A DNA stretch of 36,882 bases from an uncultured Alphaproteobacteria bacterium (GTDB lineage: Bacteria > Pseudomonadota > Alphaproteobacteria > Thalassobaculales > Thalassobaculaceae), in contig CACHDV010000012.1 of assembly GCA_902578675.1 (NCBI GenBank), forward strand, positions 1 through 36,882, written 5' to 3'. This document shows, piece by piece, positions 8,635 through 17,253 of this stretch (positions are counted from its first letter, which is position 1; each line of letters begins with the position of its first letter). Under the pieces are notes generated by a model. It searched no databases. It saw nothing but the letters and a program-made list of their open reading frames with translations, and was not told where the DNA came from. The position numbers and the translations under genes are program-made.

Positions 8635-10116
8635 TCAAAGTTCAGGCCACCAGCGTTTGTTTTCCGGTATTTCGTCCCCATGCAACTCTGGTTCTTCATA
8701 AGAATACAAGTTACTCAAATGTTTCGGGAAGTCTTCCTGAAAGATACTAGCAGTTATTCCCTTCACTAATCGGTCCGCGCCATCACTGATTGCAGGAATG
8801 TCTCCACTGACATTGCCATGACTAACCGTGGCTGCAAATGTAAATTCGTGAAGGTTTTTGAGATAGGGAGATTTTCCTAAAACTTTCTCTTGCAGCTCAA
8901 AATCGGACCCGAGGTCTGGGAAATCCAAAAATTCGCCAAAAGTTTTGTTATCCGCTAACGACTTTGTGTCGCGGAAAGTTTTTATTTCGTCGGAAAAGGG
9001 TTTAAGTACCCTAGGCGCATTCACGTTAATTTTAAACCCCGTTCCAAGAATCACATGATCAACTTTAATCCGATGATGTCTCGTCAACAGTAATAGCTTT
9101 CGCTTTTCTTTTTTTACCTCAGTCAATTCAGCATCAAGATGTAACTTTACATTCTTGTGTTTCCATACTCTCTGCACAGAATTTTGTGGTGGAGCGACGC
9201 GATACTTAAAGACATAAGAAAGAAGGTCCATTCGTTCAGCCAAAGAGAGCCTAGGGAAACCATTTGTAAATCCAGAATACACTGTGCTTTTCATTTTATT
9301 TACTCGGGGAACGGCAGGCGCTCGCGCCAGTATGTGCACCATAGAAGCTCCCGCTTCCAGTGCGGTCGCTGCATTGTCTATAGCTGAAGCACTAATGCCA
9401 ATGACGGCGATCTCTTTTCCATGCAGATCATCAAAATTTATATCTTCTGAACTGTGTTGGCATTGCGGACCAAAAGCGTCCTGCAAAGGGCTAGGGATCC
9501 TCGGTTCTGCCATTCCTTCGCGGCCAGTTGCAAGTATGATTTTTCTTACCGGTATTTCTTCTTCGATTACACCATACTTAATCCTTATATTAAAACCGTG
9601 ATCCGCCACTTCGATTTGCTCAACGGATGTTCTATTCTCAATCTTTAAACTCAATACTTCTCGATACCATATGAGGTAGTCCATCCATGTTTGTGTCGGG
9701 ATACGGCCCAATTCACCCCAAGCATCTCGTCCCCATTGAGCTTCATACCAGGCCTGAAATGTTAAGCTTGGTAATCCTAAGGCAGGTCCGGCAAGCGTTT
9801 TGGGAGAACGAAGAGTTTCCATACGAGCGTATTTGGGCCAAGGCCCCTCTCGACCTTCTTCGTTGGAATCAAATGTTCTGATATTACTTATACCCGCTCT
9901 TAACAGAGCGAAAGTGGCAACAAGGCCGCACATACCTCCACCTATTACCGCAACATCTAAAACAGGCTGCCCATCATTGGTCTGGCGTGGAATTACCCAA
10001 TCAGCTGGCGGGTATTGTAACATTTCGAGGTCACGCCTGATCCTTCGCCCAAGTTTTTCAAGCCCAATTTGACTTTCTGACAAGATCCGCTCCCATACCG
10101 GATGAATTACATGCAA
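8635..10116 (-). CDS. FAD/NAD(P)-binding oxidoreductase, flavin monooxygenase-like
   Basis: A 493-aa protein with an N-terminal FAD-binding Rossmann motif (VAVIGGGMCGLVATFALL, about residues 55-72) and a second dinucleotide-binding motif (IAVIGISASAIDNAATAL) for NAD(P)H. A late ATG-type motif, ILGTGFKIN, is also present. This two-domain order is typical of flavin-containing monooxygenases and N-hydroxylating or Baeyer-Villiger-like enzymes. The substrate is unknown. The frame offers only a TTG at 10116 near the expected start and no good ribosome site, so the N-terminus is uncertain. It is transcribed divergently from the racemase-like gene across an inverted repeat. Confidence 0.82.
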   Translation of the reverse strand: MHVIHPVWERILSESQIGLEKLGRRIRRDLEMLQYPPADWVIPRQTNDGQPVLDVAVIGGGMCGLVATFALLRAGISNIRTFDSNEEGREGPWPKYARMETLRSPKTLAGPALGLPSLTFQAWYEAQWGRDAWGELGRIPTQTWMDYLIWYREVLSLKIENRTSVEQIEVADHGFNIRIKYGVIEEEIPVRKIILATGREGMAEPRIPSPLQDAFGPQCQHSSEDINFDDLHGKEIAVIGISASAIDNAATALEAGASMVHILARAPAVPRVNKMKSTVYSGFTNGFPRLSLAERMDLLSYVFKYRVAPPQNSVQRVWKHKNVKLHLDAELTEVKKEKRKLLLLTRHHRIKVDHVILGTGFKINVNAPRVLKPFSDEIKTFRDTKSLADNKTFGEFLDFPDLGSDFELQEKVLGKSPYLKNLHEFTFAATVSHGNVSGDIPAISDGADRLVKGITASIFQEDFPKHLSNLYSYEEPELHGDEIPENKRWWPEL

Positions 10117-10120
10117 AATA

Positions 10121-10167
10121 TAATAATAATGAGCTGGAGTATCTAGTATTAGCCCGTATTATTATTA
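10121..10167. repeat. 10-bp perfect inverted repeat in divergent promoter region
   Basis: TAATAATAAT (10121-10130) and ATTATTATTA (10158-10167) are exact reverse complements separated by 27 bp. They sit between the divergent oxidoreductase and racemase-like genes. A TATAAT lies at 10119-10124 on the plus strand. The arms are a simple trinucleotide pattern, so this could be chance AT-richness, overlapping promoter -10 elements, or an operator for a dimeric regulator. Confidence 0.4.
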
Positions 10168-10192
10168 ATGTTTTTGCTACTTGGATACTACC

Positions 10193-10849
10193 ATGTCTCT
10201 TCGCATTGTTTTGATTCACGCCGTACCTATGGCAATTGAGCCGATTAAATGTGCATTTAATGAACTCTGGCCAGAGCCTGAGATAGTAAATTTATTTGAC
10301 GACTCACTAAGTGTTGACCGCGCAAAATCAAATGTTCTCACGACTGGCATGGAAAAACGTTTTTCTGATCTTGGAAATTATGCAGAAAGTATAGGAGCAG
10401 ACGGAATTCTGTTCACGTGCTCAGCCTTTGGCCCCGCCATAGACAAAGTGGCTTATAAGTTAACGATACCAGTTTTAAAACCAAATGAGGCGATGTTTGA
10501 GCAAGCACTTAATACTGGACACAAAATTGGTATGCTTGCCACTTTCGAGCAAAGTATTGCATCAATGTCTAGAGAGTTTTGCAAAATTCGAGATAGTTTA
10601 TCGGCGACTGGTTCTCTTGACACCAAGCTCGTTGAAGGCGCAATGGAATTTCTTAGACAAGGCCACCAAACAAAACACAATGAATTAATAGCCAAAACCG
10701 CGGCAACTCTTAAGCACTGTGATGTATTAATGTTGGCTCAATTCTCTATGGTCAGCGCTAAATCAGCTGTTTTTAAGGAATTAAACATCCCAGTTTTGAC
10801 CGCTCCAGAGGCGGCAGTAAAAAAATTACGTGGAATACTAATGCAATAA
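10193..10849 (+). CDS. aspartate/glutamate racemase-superfamily protein with a single obvious catalytic cysteine
   Basis: A 218-aa protein of the Asp/Glu racemase fold, a group that also includes hydantoin racemase, maleate isomerase and arylmalonate decarboxylase. The first catalytic cysteine is seen in GILFTCSAFGPAID. The second-half position, where racemases carry a cysteine, reads MLAQFSM. A one-cysteine chemistry (isomerase, decarboxylase or lyase) is therefore possible. The track TTG at 10181 is replaced by ATG 10193, which has ttgga about 7 nt upstream and gives MSLRIVLIHA. It leads a plus-strand run with a formamidase-like and a deacetylase-like gene. The substrate is not known. Confidence 0.82.
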   Translation: MSLRIVLIHAVPMAIEPIKCAFNELWPEPEIVNLFDDSLSVDRAKSNVLTTGMEKRFSDLGNYAESIGADGILFTCSAFGPAIDKVAYKLTIPVLKPNEAMFEQALNTGHKIGMLATFEQSIASMSREFCKIRDSLSATGSLDTKLVEGAMEFLRQGHQTKHNELIAKTAATLKHCDVLMLAQFSMVSAKSAVFKELNIPVLTAPEAAVKKLRGILMQ

Positions 10850-10902
10850 GTCTAAGTTTAATTTTATCTTGTAAATCTTAATCACGATCCGGAAAGTAGC
10901 TC

Positions 10903-11838
10903 ATGGCAAATACTCACGATATTCAAGCCTCACCCTCCACAGTTCACTGGGGTTATTTTGACGCTGAACTCGACCCGGTCATGGAGATTGCCTCCGGCGA
11001 TACTATTAATCTCAACTCTGTTTCAGGAGGACCTGATAATCTTCCAGGACCAGATTATTATATACCACCAGAACTTTTAGAGATTCATAAAAAAGTTCCG
11101 AAGAGAATGCATGGCCATATTTTGACTGGGCCTATTCGAATAAGCAACGCAAAACCAGGACAAGTTTTGCAAGTCGATATTCTAGATATCGGGTTAAGGC
11201 AAGATTGGGGCTATAACTTCGTTAAACCATTATCTGGCGGTTTGCCAGGGGAGTTTGATGAGGAATCTCATATTACTATCAAACTGGACAAAGAAAAAAA
11301 TGAGGGCGAGTTGCCCTGGGGAACAAGACTTCCTCTCAACCCATTTTTTGGAGTGATGGGCTGCGCACCTCCAAAAAATTGGGGAATGATAACATCAATT
11401 ATCCCACGGGCACATGGTGGCAACATGGATAATAAAGAGCTGGTTTCAGGCACATCAGTTTTCTTACCTATTTTCGTAGAGGGAGCCAATTTCTCAGCCG
11501 GCGATGGACACGGCTGCCAAGGAGATGGTGAGGTTTGCGTAACCGCTATAGAGACCGCTTTGGAAGGAAAATTTCGTTTAACGGTGAGAGACGATCTATC
11601 TTTGACTCTGCCACAGGCTGAAAGTCCATCGCATTTTATTACTATGGCCTTTGATGAAGATCTTGACGATGCAGCTAAAGAAGCACTTCGTCAAATGATA
11701 ATCCTGATAACCCAACGGACAAATTTATCAAAATCTCAGGCCTACTCCCTCTGTTCATTAGCTGCTGATCTGAGGGTTACCCAGATTGTTAACGGCAATA
11801 AGGGTGTACATGTAATGTTACCCAAGACAGTCTTATAG
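10903..11838 (+). CDS. acetamidase/formamidase family protein
   Basis: A 311-aa cytoplasmic amidohydrolase of the FmdA/AmdA family, which releases ammonia from short amides such as formamide or acetamide. Diagnostic segments are MHGHILTGPIRISNAKPGQ, FFGVMGCAPP, IPRAHGGNMDNKEL and the metal-site region SAGDGHGCQGDGEVCVTA. The ATG at 10903 has ggaaag about 10 nt upstream. It lies 53 bp after the racemase-like gene and 9 bp before the deacetylase-like gene, a likely operon. In this context it may deamidate a product of the neighbouring enzymes rather than simple formamide; that is inference. Confidence 0.9.
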   Translation: MANTHDIQASPSTVHWGYFDAELDPVMEIASGDTINLNSVSGGPDNLPGPDYYIPPELLEIHKKVPKRMHGHILTGPIRISNAKPGQVLQVDILDIGLRQDWGYNFVKPLSGGLPGEFDEESHITIKLDKEKNEGELPWGTRLPLNPFFGVMGCAPPKNWGMITSIIPRAHGGNMDNKELVSGTSVFLPIFVEGANFSAGDGHGCQGDGEVCVTAIETALEGKFRLTVRDDLSLTLPQAESPSHFITMAFDEDLDDAAKEALRQMIILITQRTNLSKSQAYSLCSLAADLRVTQIVNGNKGVHVMLPKTVL

Positions 11839-11847
11839 GAGTTTAAA

Positions 11848-12744
11848 ATGTTAAAGCAACATAATAGGTATCCATATTCAAGTCTTCCATCGAGAGCCCA
11901 ATATGAATGGCCGGACGGAAAGAAGCTTGCTGTATATGTAGCCATGAATATCGAAGCATTTAGCTATGGAGAAGGTAAAGGCGCTGCAATAGCACCCCCC
12001 GAACAAGCTAGAAGCCATAGTATTTTCTCATGGCGAGATTACGGAAACCGGGTTGGTTTTTGGCGATTGATGGATATGTTTGACGAGTTGAATATCCCCG
12101 TGGAGCATCAAATAAACACAGCAATCTATGAGGAATGCCCAGATATTCCATCAAGAATACGGGAAAGAGGTGATGAATTCCTGGGCCATGGCTACACGAA
12201 CTCAGAAGAGCAGGAAGGACTTTCTGAAGATGACGAGAGGGCCATGATACGCTCCTGTACAAAAGCAATATCAGAACAAGAAGGTAAACGTCCTATTGGC
12301 TGGATGAGCCCTTGGCTTTCAAATAATGAGACTACAATGGATATTCTCCAGGAAGAAGGTTATAGGTATGTCATGGATTGGACAATGGATGACCAACCTG
12401 TCTGGATAAAAACTAGAAATGGCAAGATCCTATCCATGCCATATCCCGTCGAAGCGAATGACAACCGAGGTATCGTTTGGTATCGGTATACATCGGCGGA
12501 ATTTACCGAAATGCTGATTGATAACTTTGACGAAATGTTGGAGCAATCCAATAACGATGGGCACGCCCTAGTTTGTCCCATATCACTGCACCCGTTTGTA
12601 GTTGGACGACCTTATCGAATACGACAGCTTCGCCGAGCCTTCGAACATATTCTCAATTACCGTGATAAAATCTGGCTAACTACACCAGGAGAAATATGCA
12701 CTCATATAGAAAATCTTCCGGATGGTGTAGTTCCCTTTGCATGA
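11848..12744 (+). CDS. polysaccharide deacetylase family protein, allantoinase (PuuE)-like
   Basis: A 298-aa NodB-fold protein of the PuuE-like branch, whose members open cyclic amides such as allantoin rather than deacetylating glycans. Visible features are the start WPDGKKLAVYVAMNIEAF (an acidic residue at the usual DD position), the HG pair in FLGHGYTNSEEQ, PIGWMSPWLSNNETTMDIL, GYRYVMDWTMDDQPVW, and the histidine in CPISLHPFVVGRP. There is no signal peptide, which argues against a cell-wall role. The ATG has a clear taggagtttaaa site. It overlaps nothing and is 9 bp after the formamidase. It converges with the decarboxylase gene with only 13 bp between. Confidence 0.85.
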   Translation: MLKQHNRYPYSSLPSRAQYEWPDGKKLAVYVAMNIEAFSYGEGKGAAIAPPEQARSHSIFSWRDYGNRVGFWRLMDMFDELNIPVEHQINTAIYEECPDIPSRIRERGDEFLGHGYTNSEEQEGLSEDDERAMIRSCTKAISEQEGKRPIGWMSPWLSNNETTMDILQEEGYRYVMDWTMDDQPVWIKTRNGKILSMPYPVEANDNRGIVWYRYTSAEFTEMLIDNFDEMLEQSNNDGHALVCPISLHPFVVGRPYRIRQLRRAFEHILNYRDKIWLTTPGEICTHIENLPDGVVPFA

Positions 12745-12757
12745 TATGAAAGAGGAT

Positions 12758-14179
12758 CTAGGTTATACTTGAAGCTGTTTGTTGGATCTGCGCCCAAGCA
12801 TCCTTAACATGTCTCAACTCCGTGTTCGTCTGACCGATTGACCATCGTATGGCAAAATGACCGCGCACCCGGTTTTGCGTGAAGTAGGTTGTGCCACTGT
12901 CATTTAAGTCATTCAAAAGTTTCAAGTTTAATCTATCAATGTCTGGTACCTTGCCACTTTGCTTGGAAAGAAGTCTGAAGTTAAGTAGAGATAGTGATCG
13001 CGGGGCCACTAACTCAAAATTTTTAGAATCATTTATCCATTCCTCTACTTGGGAGGCAAACTCGATATGTTTTCTAATCATTTTTTGCAGCCCCCCCACC
13101 CCGTAATACCTGATGACAAACCAAAGTTTTAAAGCTCTGAACCGCCGGCCGAGTGGAATACTCCAATCACGATAATCAATTATATCTTCACTTTCCTTAC
13201 TCTTAAGGTATTCGGGTAAAATTGAAAGCGTACTTGTCAGTGCAGTGGGATCCTTCACAAAGTGAGCAGAACAATCAAAGTTCGTTAAAAGCCACTTATG
13301 AGGATTAATAACGATACTATCAGCTAACTCCATTCCGTCCGCCATCGATCTATGTTCAGGAAGTATCATTGCGGCTCCCGCCCATGCCGCATCAATGTGT
13401 AGGAAAATGTCAAACTCCTTGCACAATGTTGCAATTTTTTTGATTGGGTCAACAGCTCCAACACCTGTCGTCCCAATAGAAGCAACCACACAAGTAGGAA
13501 CAAACCCCTTGTCTAAATCGGATTGAATTTCTTTTCGTAGGGTGTTTGCGCACATAATAAATTTATTATCTGTGGGAATGAAGCGTATATTATCCTTACC
13601 AAAACCTGCAATTTTTGCCCCCTTCTCAATGGAGGAATGTGCTTCTTCAGATGTATAAACAATTAATTTTTTCTCTATAGTCATGAAGCCTAATTCATTA
13701 GTTTTCCAGGAAGTGGCTTTCTCTCGAGCAGTTAACAGCGCACAAAGTGTTGCACTGGAAGCAGAATCTTGAATAACGCCACTAAACTTCTTTGGAAGGT
13801 CAATCATACTTGCTAGCCATTGCATCATACGTGTTTCCATCTCTGTGGCAGCTGGACTAGTCTGCCACAACATACATTGTGCACCGAGTGTAGCTGTCAG
13901 CATTTCCGCTAAAACAGATGGAGGACTTGAATTGGCTGGGAAATATGCAAAAAAACGGGGATGTTGCCAGTGGGTTATACCGGGAAGAATCGTCGTTTTA
14001 AAATCGTCTATTATATTCTCCATAGGTTCGCCGTTTATTGGCGGTTTCTCTTTCAAACGATTGGATATTTCACCTGGCTTTACCTGAGAACGCACAGGCA
14101 GTTTTTCAACCGTGTCCATGTAATCAGCCATCCAATCAATAAGTTGATGACCATGCTTTCTAAACTCATCGATATCCAT
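12758..14179 (-). CDS. PLP-dependent (aromatic-L-amino-acid type) decarboxylase
   Basis: A 473-aa group II decarboxylase that converts an amino acid to its amine and CO2. Visible features are FAYFPANSSPPSVLAEML, the ring-stacking histidine in YTSEEAHSSIEKGAKIAG (H181), the PLP-nitrogen aspartate in HIDAAWAGA (D263) and the PLP lysine in INPHKWLLTNFDCS (K295). Length and motifs fit the DOPA/tryptophan decarboxylase branch rather than glutamate decarboxylase. It is the last gene in the long minus-strand run, 23 bp after queG, with a purine-rich agagctgg site. A tie to queuosine synthesis is not expected; co-location may be accidental. The substrate is uncertain. Confidence 0.9.
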   Translation of the reverse strand: MDIDEFRKHGHQLIDWMADYMDTVEKLPVRSQVKPGEISNRLKEKPPINGEPMENIIDDFKTTILPGITHWQHPRFFAYFPANSSPPSVLAEMLTATLGAQCMLWQTSPAATEMETRMMQWLASMIDLPKKFSGVIQDSASSATLCALLTAREKATSWKTNELGFMTIEKKLIVYTSEEAHSSIEKGAKIAGFGKDNIRFIPTDNKFIMCANTLRKEIQSDLDKGFVPTCVVASIGTTGVGAVDPIKKIATLCKEFDIFLHIDAAWAGAAMILPEHRSMADGMELADSIVINPHKWLLTNFDCSAHFVKDPTALTSTLSILPEYLKSKESEDIIDYRDWSIPLGRRFRALKLWFVIRYYGVGGLQKMIRKHIEFASQVEEWINDSKNFELVAPRSLSLLNFRLLSKQSGKVPDIDRLNLKLLNDLNDSGTTYFTQNRVRGHFAIRWSIGQTNTELRHVKDAWAQIQQTASSIT

Positions 14180-14202
14180 AACCAGCTCTCTTCATTTTTT
14201 CA

Positions 14203-15324
14203 TTAAGGGTGCAAACGCTCAACAATCCTTGCCCATTCAGATTGAACAACTTCGTCCTGCTCTTTAAGAAAAAGTGCTTCATAACTCGCTTGTATAACCT
14301 TTTTGTCACCTATTTGGCCTAATGCCCACACGGCCATGGATCGAACAATTGGTTCAGGGTCAAAAAGTAACTTTGATAAAATAGGAGGCACCTCTGATAT
14401 TTTTGAATTACCAACTGCAACTAGCACATTTCGGATAAACCTATCTCTACCGATCCTCTTTATTGGCGAGCGGGAGAAATAGTTACGAAAACTCTGATCA
14501 TCTAGTAGCAGGAGTTCTTCTAGAAGTGGCAGGTTAAGTTGATCTCTTGGGATAAAAGCTATTTCACTAGCGGTTTTTGCAAACTTATTCCAAGGACACA
14601 CAGCCAAACAATCATCACAACCATATATTCTATTTCCGATGAGCTTACGGAACTCAATCGGAATGTGACCCTTGTGTTCGATCGTCAAATATGAGATGCA
14701 CCTCCTAGCATCAAGTTGATAAGGAGTAGGGAAGGCATGCGTCGGGCAGATATCCAAACATTTAGTGCAACTTCCACAGTGATCTTGCCCTACCCTATCA
14801 GGTTCTAAATCAAGGGTGGTGAAGAGTTCTCCTAAAAACAACCACGAGCCAAACTCCTTGTTTACTAAATTCGAATGTTTGCCTTGCCATCCAATTCCGG
14901 CGTTCTGGGCGAGTGGCTTTTCGAGTATAGGCGCAGTATCCACAAACACTTTAAGCTCGCACTGAAAGTATTCTCCGAGCCATCTACCAAGTGTTTTTAG
15001 TTTTTTTTTTAAAACATCATGGTAATCCCGATTACGGGCGTATACTGAAATATTTCCTCGATCAAAAGCGTTCAAGTCATTAAGCGGATTATTTTTTGGG
15101 CCATAATTGCAAGCTACCACAATAATAGATCGGGCTTCTGGCCAAAATAGCTTGGGATCCCTGCGACGACTAGCATTTTTAGCCATCCACTCCATGTCAC
15201 CAAAAAACCCATTCGATATAAAGTTGTCGAAGTTTTCTGTTACATTGCTATTCAATGACGGCGCCGTGAAACCGATAGCATCAAAACCAATTTCAAGAGC
15301 CTTCCTTTTTATAAGCTCTTTCAT
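14203..15324 (-). CDS. queG: epoxyqueuosine reductase
   Basis: Catalyses the last step of queuosine synthesis, reducing epoxyqueuosine in tRNA to queuosine with cobalamin and two 4Fe-4S clusters. The 373-aa protein shows both cluster motifs (CGSCTKCLDICPTHAFP and GCDDCLAVCPWNKFA), the N-terminal IGFTAPSLN region and the YARNRDYHDVLKKKL segment. The C-terminus carries a HEAT-like repeat (PEPIVRSMAVWALGQIGD) that binds tRNA in the family. It lies 49 bp downstream of tgt on the same strand. The ATG at 15324 is supported by homology more than by its weak ribosome site. Confidence 0.96.
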   Translation of the reverse strand: MKELIKRKALEIGFDAIGFTAPSLNSNVTENFDNFISNGFFGDMEWMAKNASRRRDPKLFWPEARSIIVVACNYGPKNNPLNDLNAFDRGNISVYARNRDYHDVLKKKLKTLGRWLGEYFQCELKVFVDTAPILEKPLAQNAGIGWQGKHSNLVNKEFGSWLFLGELFTTLDLEPDRVGQDHCGSCTKCLDICPTHAFPTPYQLDARRCISYLTIEHKGHIPIEFRKLIGNRIYGCDDCLAVCPWNKFAKTASEIAFIPRDQLNLPLLEELLLLDDQSFRNYFSRSPIKRIGRDRFIRNVLVAVGNSKISEVPPILSKLLFDPEPIVRSMAVWALGQIGDKKVIQASYEALFLKEQDEVVQSEWARIVERLHP

Positions 15325-15373
15325 TTAATAATCCATTTCAAGCGTTGGCCTAACTTAAAATACATTGAACACT

Positions 15374-16501
15374 TCATTTTATCGGGGCTATATCACCTAA
15401 GCTTTGTTCATCATGAAACAAGGTAGTAAACTCGGCCAGCAAACCATTCTTTATTGCTTCCCTCAATCCTCGCATTAAGTCTTGGTAATATCTAAGGTTA
15501 TGCCAGGTTAATAACATAGCCCCAAGAATTTCCCCGGATTTCACCAAGTGATGGAGATAGGCTCTGCTGAACTGTTGGCAAGCAGGACAATTACATTCGG
15601 CATCTAAAGGCCGTGGGTCAGATGCATGCCTAGCATTCCTTAAATTCACTTCACCTCTTCTTGTAAATGCTTGTCCAGTTCTGCCAGAACGAGTTGGAAG
15701 CACACAATCAAACATATCCACACCATTTTGCACTGCTGCCAATAAATCACGCGGCTTTCCGACACCCATTAAGTATCGGGGCTTATCCTCTGGTAAACAC
15801 GGAACTGTCATTTTCAAAACATTAATCATAGTTTCATGACCTTCGCCAACAGCAAGGCCACCAACTGCATAACCATCAAAACCAATTCTTTTCAGTTTTT
15901 CAGCCGATTGAATTCTTAAACTCTCAAAAATGCTTCCTTGCACTATTCCAAATAAACCAAAGCCATCTCTGTCGTTAAAGGATTGCTTTGATCGCTCTGC
16001 CCATCTCATTGACAAAAGCATCGATCTTTCTGCTTCCTCTTCAGAAACCGGAAACGGAGTGCATTCATCGAACGCCATAGTAATATTTGAACCCAAATCT
16101 TGCTGAATTTCGATCGATTTTTCCGGCGTTAATTTATGATACGAACCATCTATATGGCTTCTGAAAGTTACGCCGTCTTCATCAAGCTTACGAAGTTGCG
16201 AGAGCGACATGACTTGATAACCACCGGAATCCGTTAATATAGGTCCATCCCAACCCATAAATTTCTGAAGCCCACCTAAATCTTTAATGCGGGACGCACC
16301 CGGCCTCAGCATTAAATGGTAGGTATTACCAAGAAGTATTTGGGCACCAGTTTCTTTAACGGAAGCAGGCATCATTGCCTTCACCGTTGCGGCGGTTCCA
16401 ACAGGCATGAAAGTTGGAGTGTCTATTTTGCCATGTCGAGTTAACAGGCTGCCGCATCGAGCAAAACCGTCCTTGCAATCCACAGAAAAAGAGATCGACA
16501 T
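15374..16501 (-). CDS. tgt: tRNA-guanine transglycosylase
   Basis: Exchanges guanine-34 of GUN-anticodon tRNAs for preQ1. The 375-aa protein has the bacterial motifs: [12 protein letters not shown] with the general-base aspartate (D91), [20 protein letters not shown], the nucleophile region [17 protein letters not shown] and the zinc site [17 protein letters not shown]. Length is standard. Start is ATG 16501. It sits between the unknown alpha/beta-barrel gene (56 bp upstream) and queG, so its expression may depend on the E1-operon promoter or on its own. Confidence 0.97.
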   Translation of the reverse strand: MSISFSVDCKDGFARCGSLLTRHGKIDTPTFMPVGTAATVKAMMPASVKETGAQILLGNTYHLMLRPGASRIKDLGGLQKFMGWDGPILTDSGGYQVMSLSQLRKLDEDGVTFRSHIDGSYHKLTPEKSIEIQQDLGSNITMAFDECTPFPVSEEEAERSMLLSMRWAERSKQSFNDRDGFGLFGIVQGSIFESLRIQSAEKLKRIGFDGYAVGGLAVGEGHETMINVLKMTVPCLPEDKPRYLMGVGKPRDLLAAVQNGVDMFDCVLPTRSGRTGQAFTRRGEVNLRNARHASDPRPLDAECNCPACQQFSRAYLHHLVKSGEILGAMLLTWHNLRYYQDLMRGLREAIKNGLLAEFTTLFHDEQSLGDIAPIK

Positions 16502-16557
16502 AATTAAAAACTTTCAGAAGTAAACCGTTCGCGTGTATCGCAAAATACACTATGCAA

Positions 16558-17241
16558 CTAGCGATTATTTCCAAATATTAGATTGTAGTTAGATGTTTCA
16601 ATTTCTGACCCGACCAAAGAGAATCTTGGTAGACCATCTTTTGGTAAACTGCTTATCGATCGCGATGCCGTCACACTATCTTGTGCTTCAACTATTATAA
16701 TCCAAGAGGGTGTTTCATTTTCTGGAATTTCAATGCCTTGCGCTTGACGACCCTTATTTACTACTTCCAGGTTATTTTCGGCCAAAATAGCCCCCACTAC
16801 ACCAGGCGCTTGCACAATTTCTTTAAGAAATTCATCTCGAAAATAATCTCTTAGATCATCCATAACGTCAATCTTCGGATTAAACCAGGCGATAGAACAT
16901 CCCCCGCCAAACCCATGAGAAAAATCAATAGTGATATCAGCTGTTATTCGTTCAAATTTTGTGAATTTAGCCATTACTTTTTTGGACCAATCAGACTGGT
17001 CTTTGAGTAGTTCCATATATTCGGGGTCGGCTAGATCCTGAACAACAGTTGTTTCATAGGTTGCAAAATACTTAAAAGAGGCTGTTCCATCCGCATCTAT
17101 ATATCGCCGTGCCCGATGAAAACCAGGCATCCAGACGCGCTCATCAATGTGCTCTCTGTTGTACCACTCGTTGAAATCCATTTCATCTTCATTCAAAGTC
17201 TCTGTGAAGGTCATCAGCATACCTTTTCCGTAGAGGCCCAT
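16558..17241 (-). CDS. unknown protein, dimeric alpha/beta-barrel (EthD-like) fold, two half-repeats
   Basis: A 227-aa protein without a recognised function. The first half has the signature of ferredoxin-like dimeric barrel proteins such as EthD: MTFTETLNEDEMDFNEWYNREHIDERV followed by MPGFHRARRY and FKYFATYETT. The second half (about 120-220) has a similar strand-helix plan, with DYFRDEFLKEIVQAPGVVGA and SWIIIVEAQDS, suggesting a fused pair of barrels. A good ggag site lies about 8 nt before the ATG. It follows the duplicated unknown gene by 12 bp and is part of the E1 operon. Proteins of this fold often handle small hydrophobic or aromatic molecules. Confidence 0.75.
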   Translation of the reverse strand: MGLYGKGMLMTFTETLNEDEMDFNEWYNREHIDERVWMPGFHRARRYIDADGTASFKYFATYETTVVQDLADPEYMELLKDQSDWSKKVMAKFTKFERITADITIDFSHGFGGGCSIAWFNPKIDVMDDLRDYFRDEFLKEIVQAPGVVGAILAENNLEVVNKGRQAQGIEIPENETPSWIIIVEAQDSVTASRSISSLPKDGLPRFSLVGSEIETSNYNLIFGNNR

Positions 17242-17253
17242 ATTTTCGCTCCA

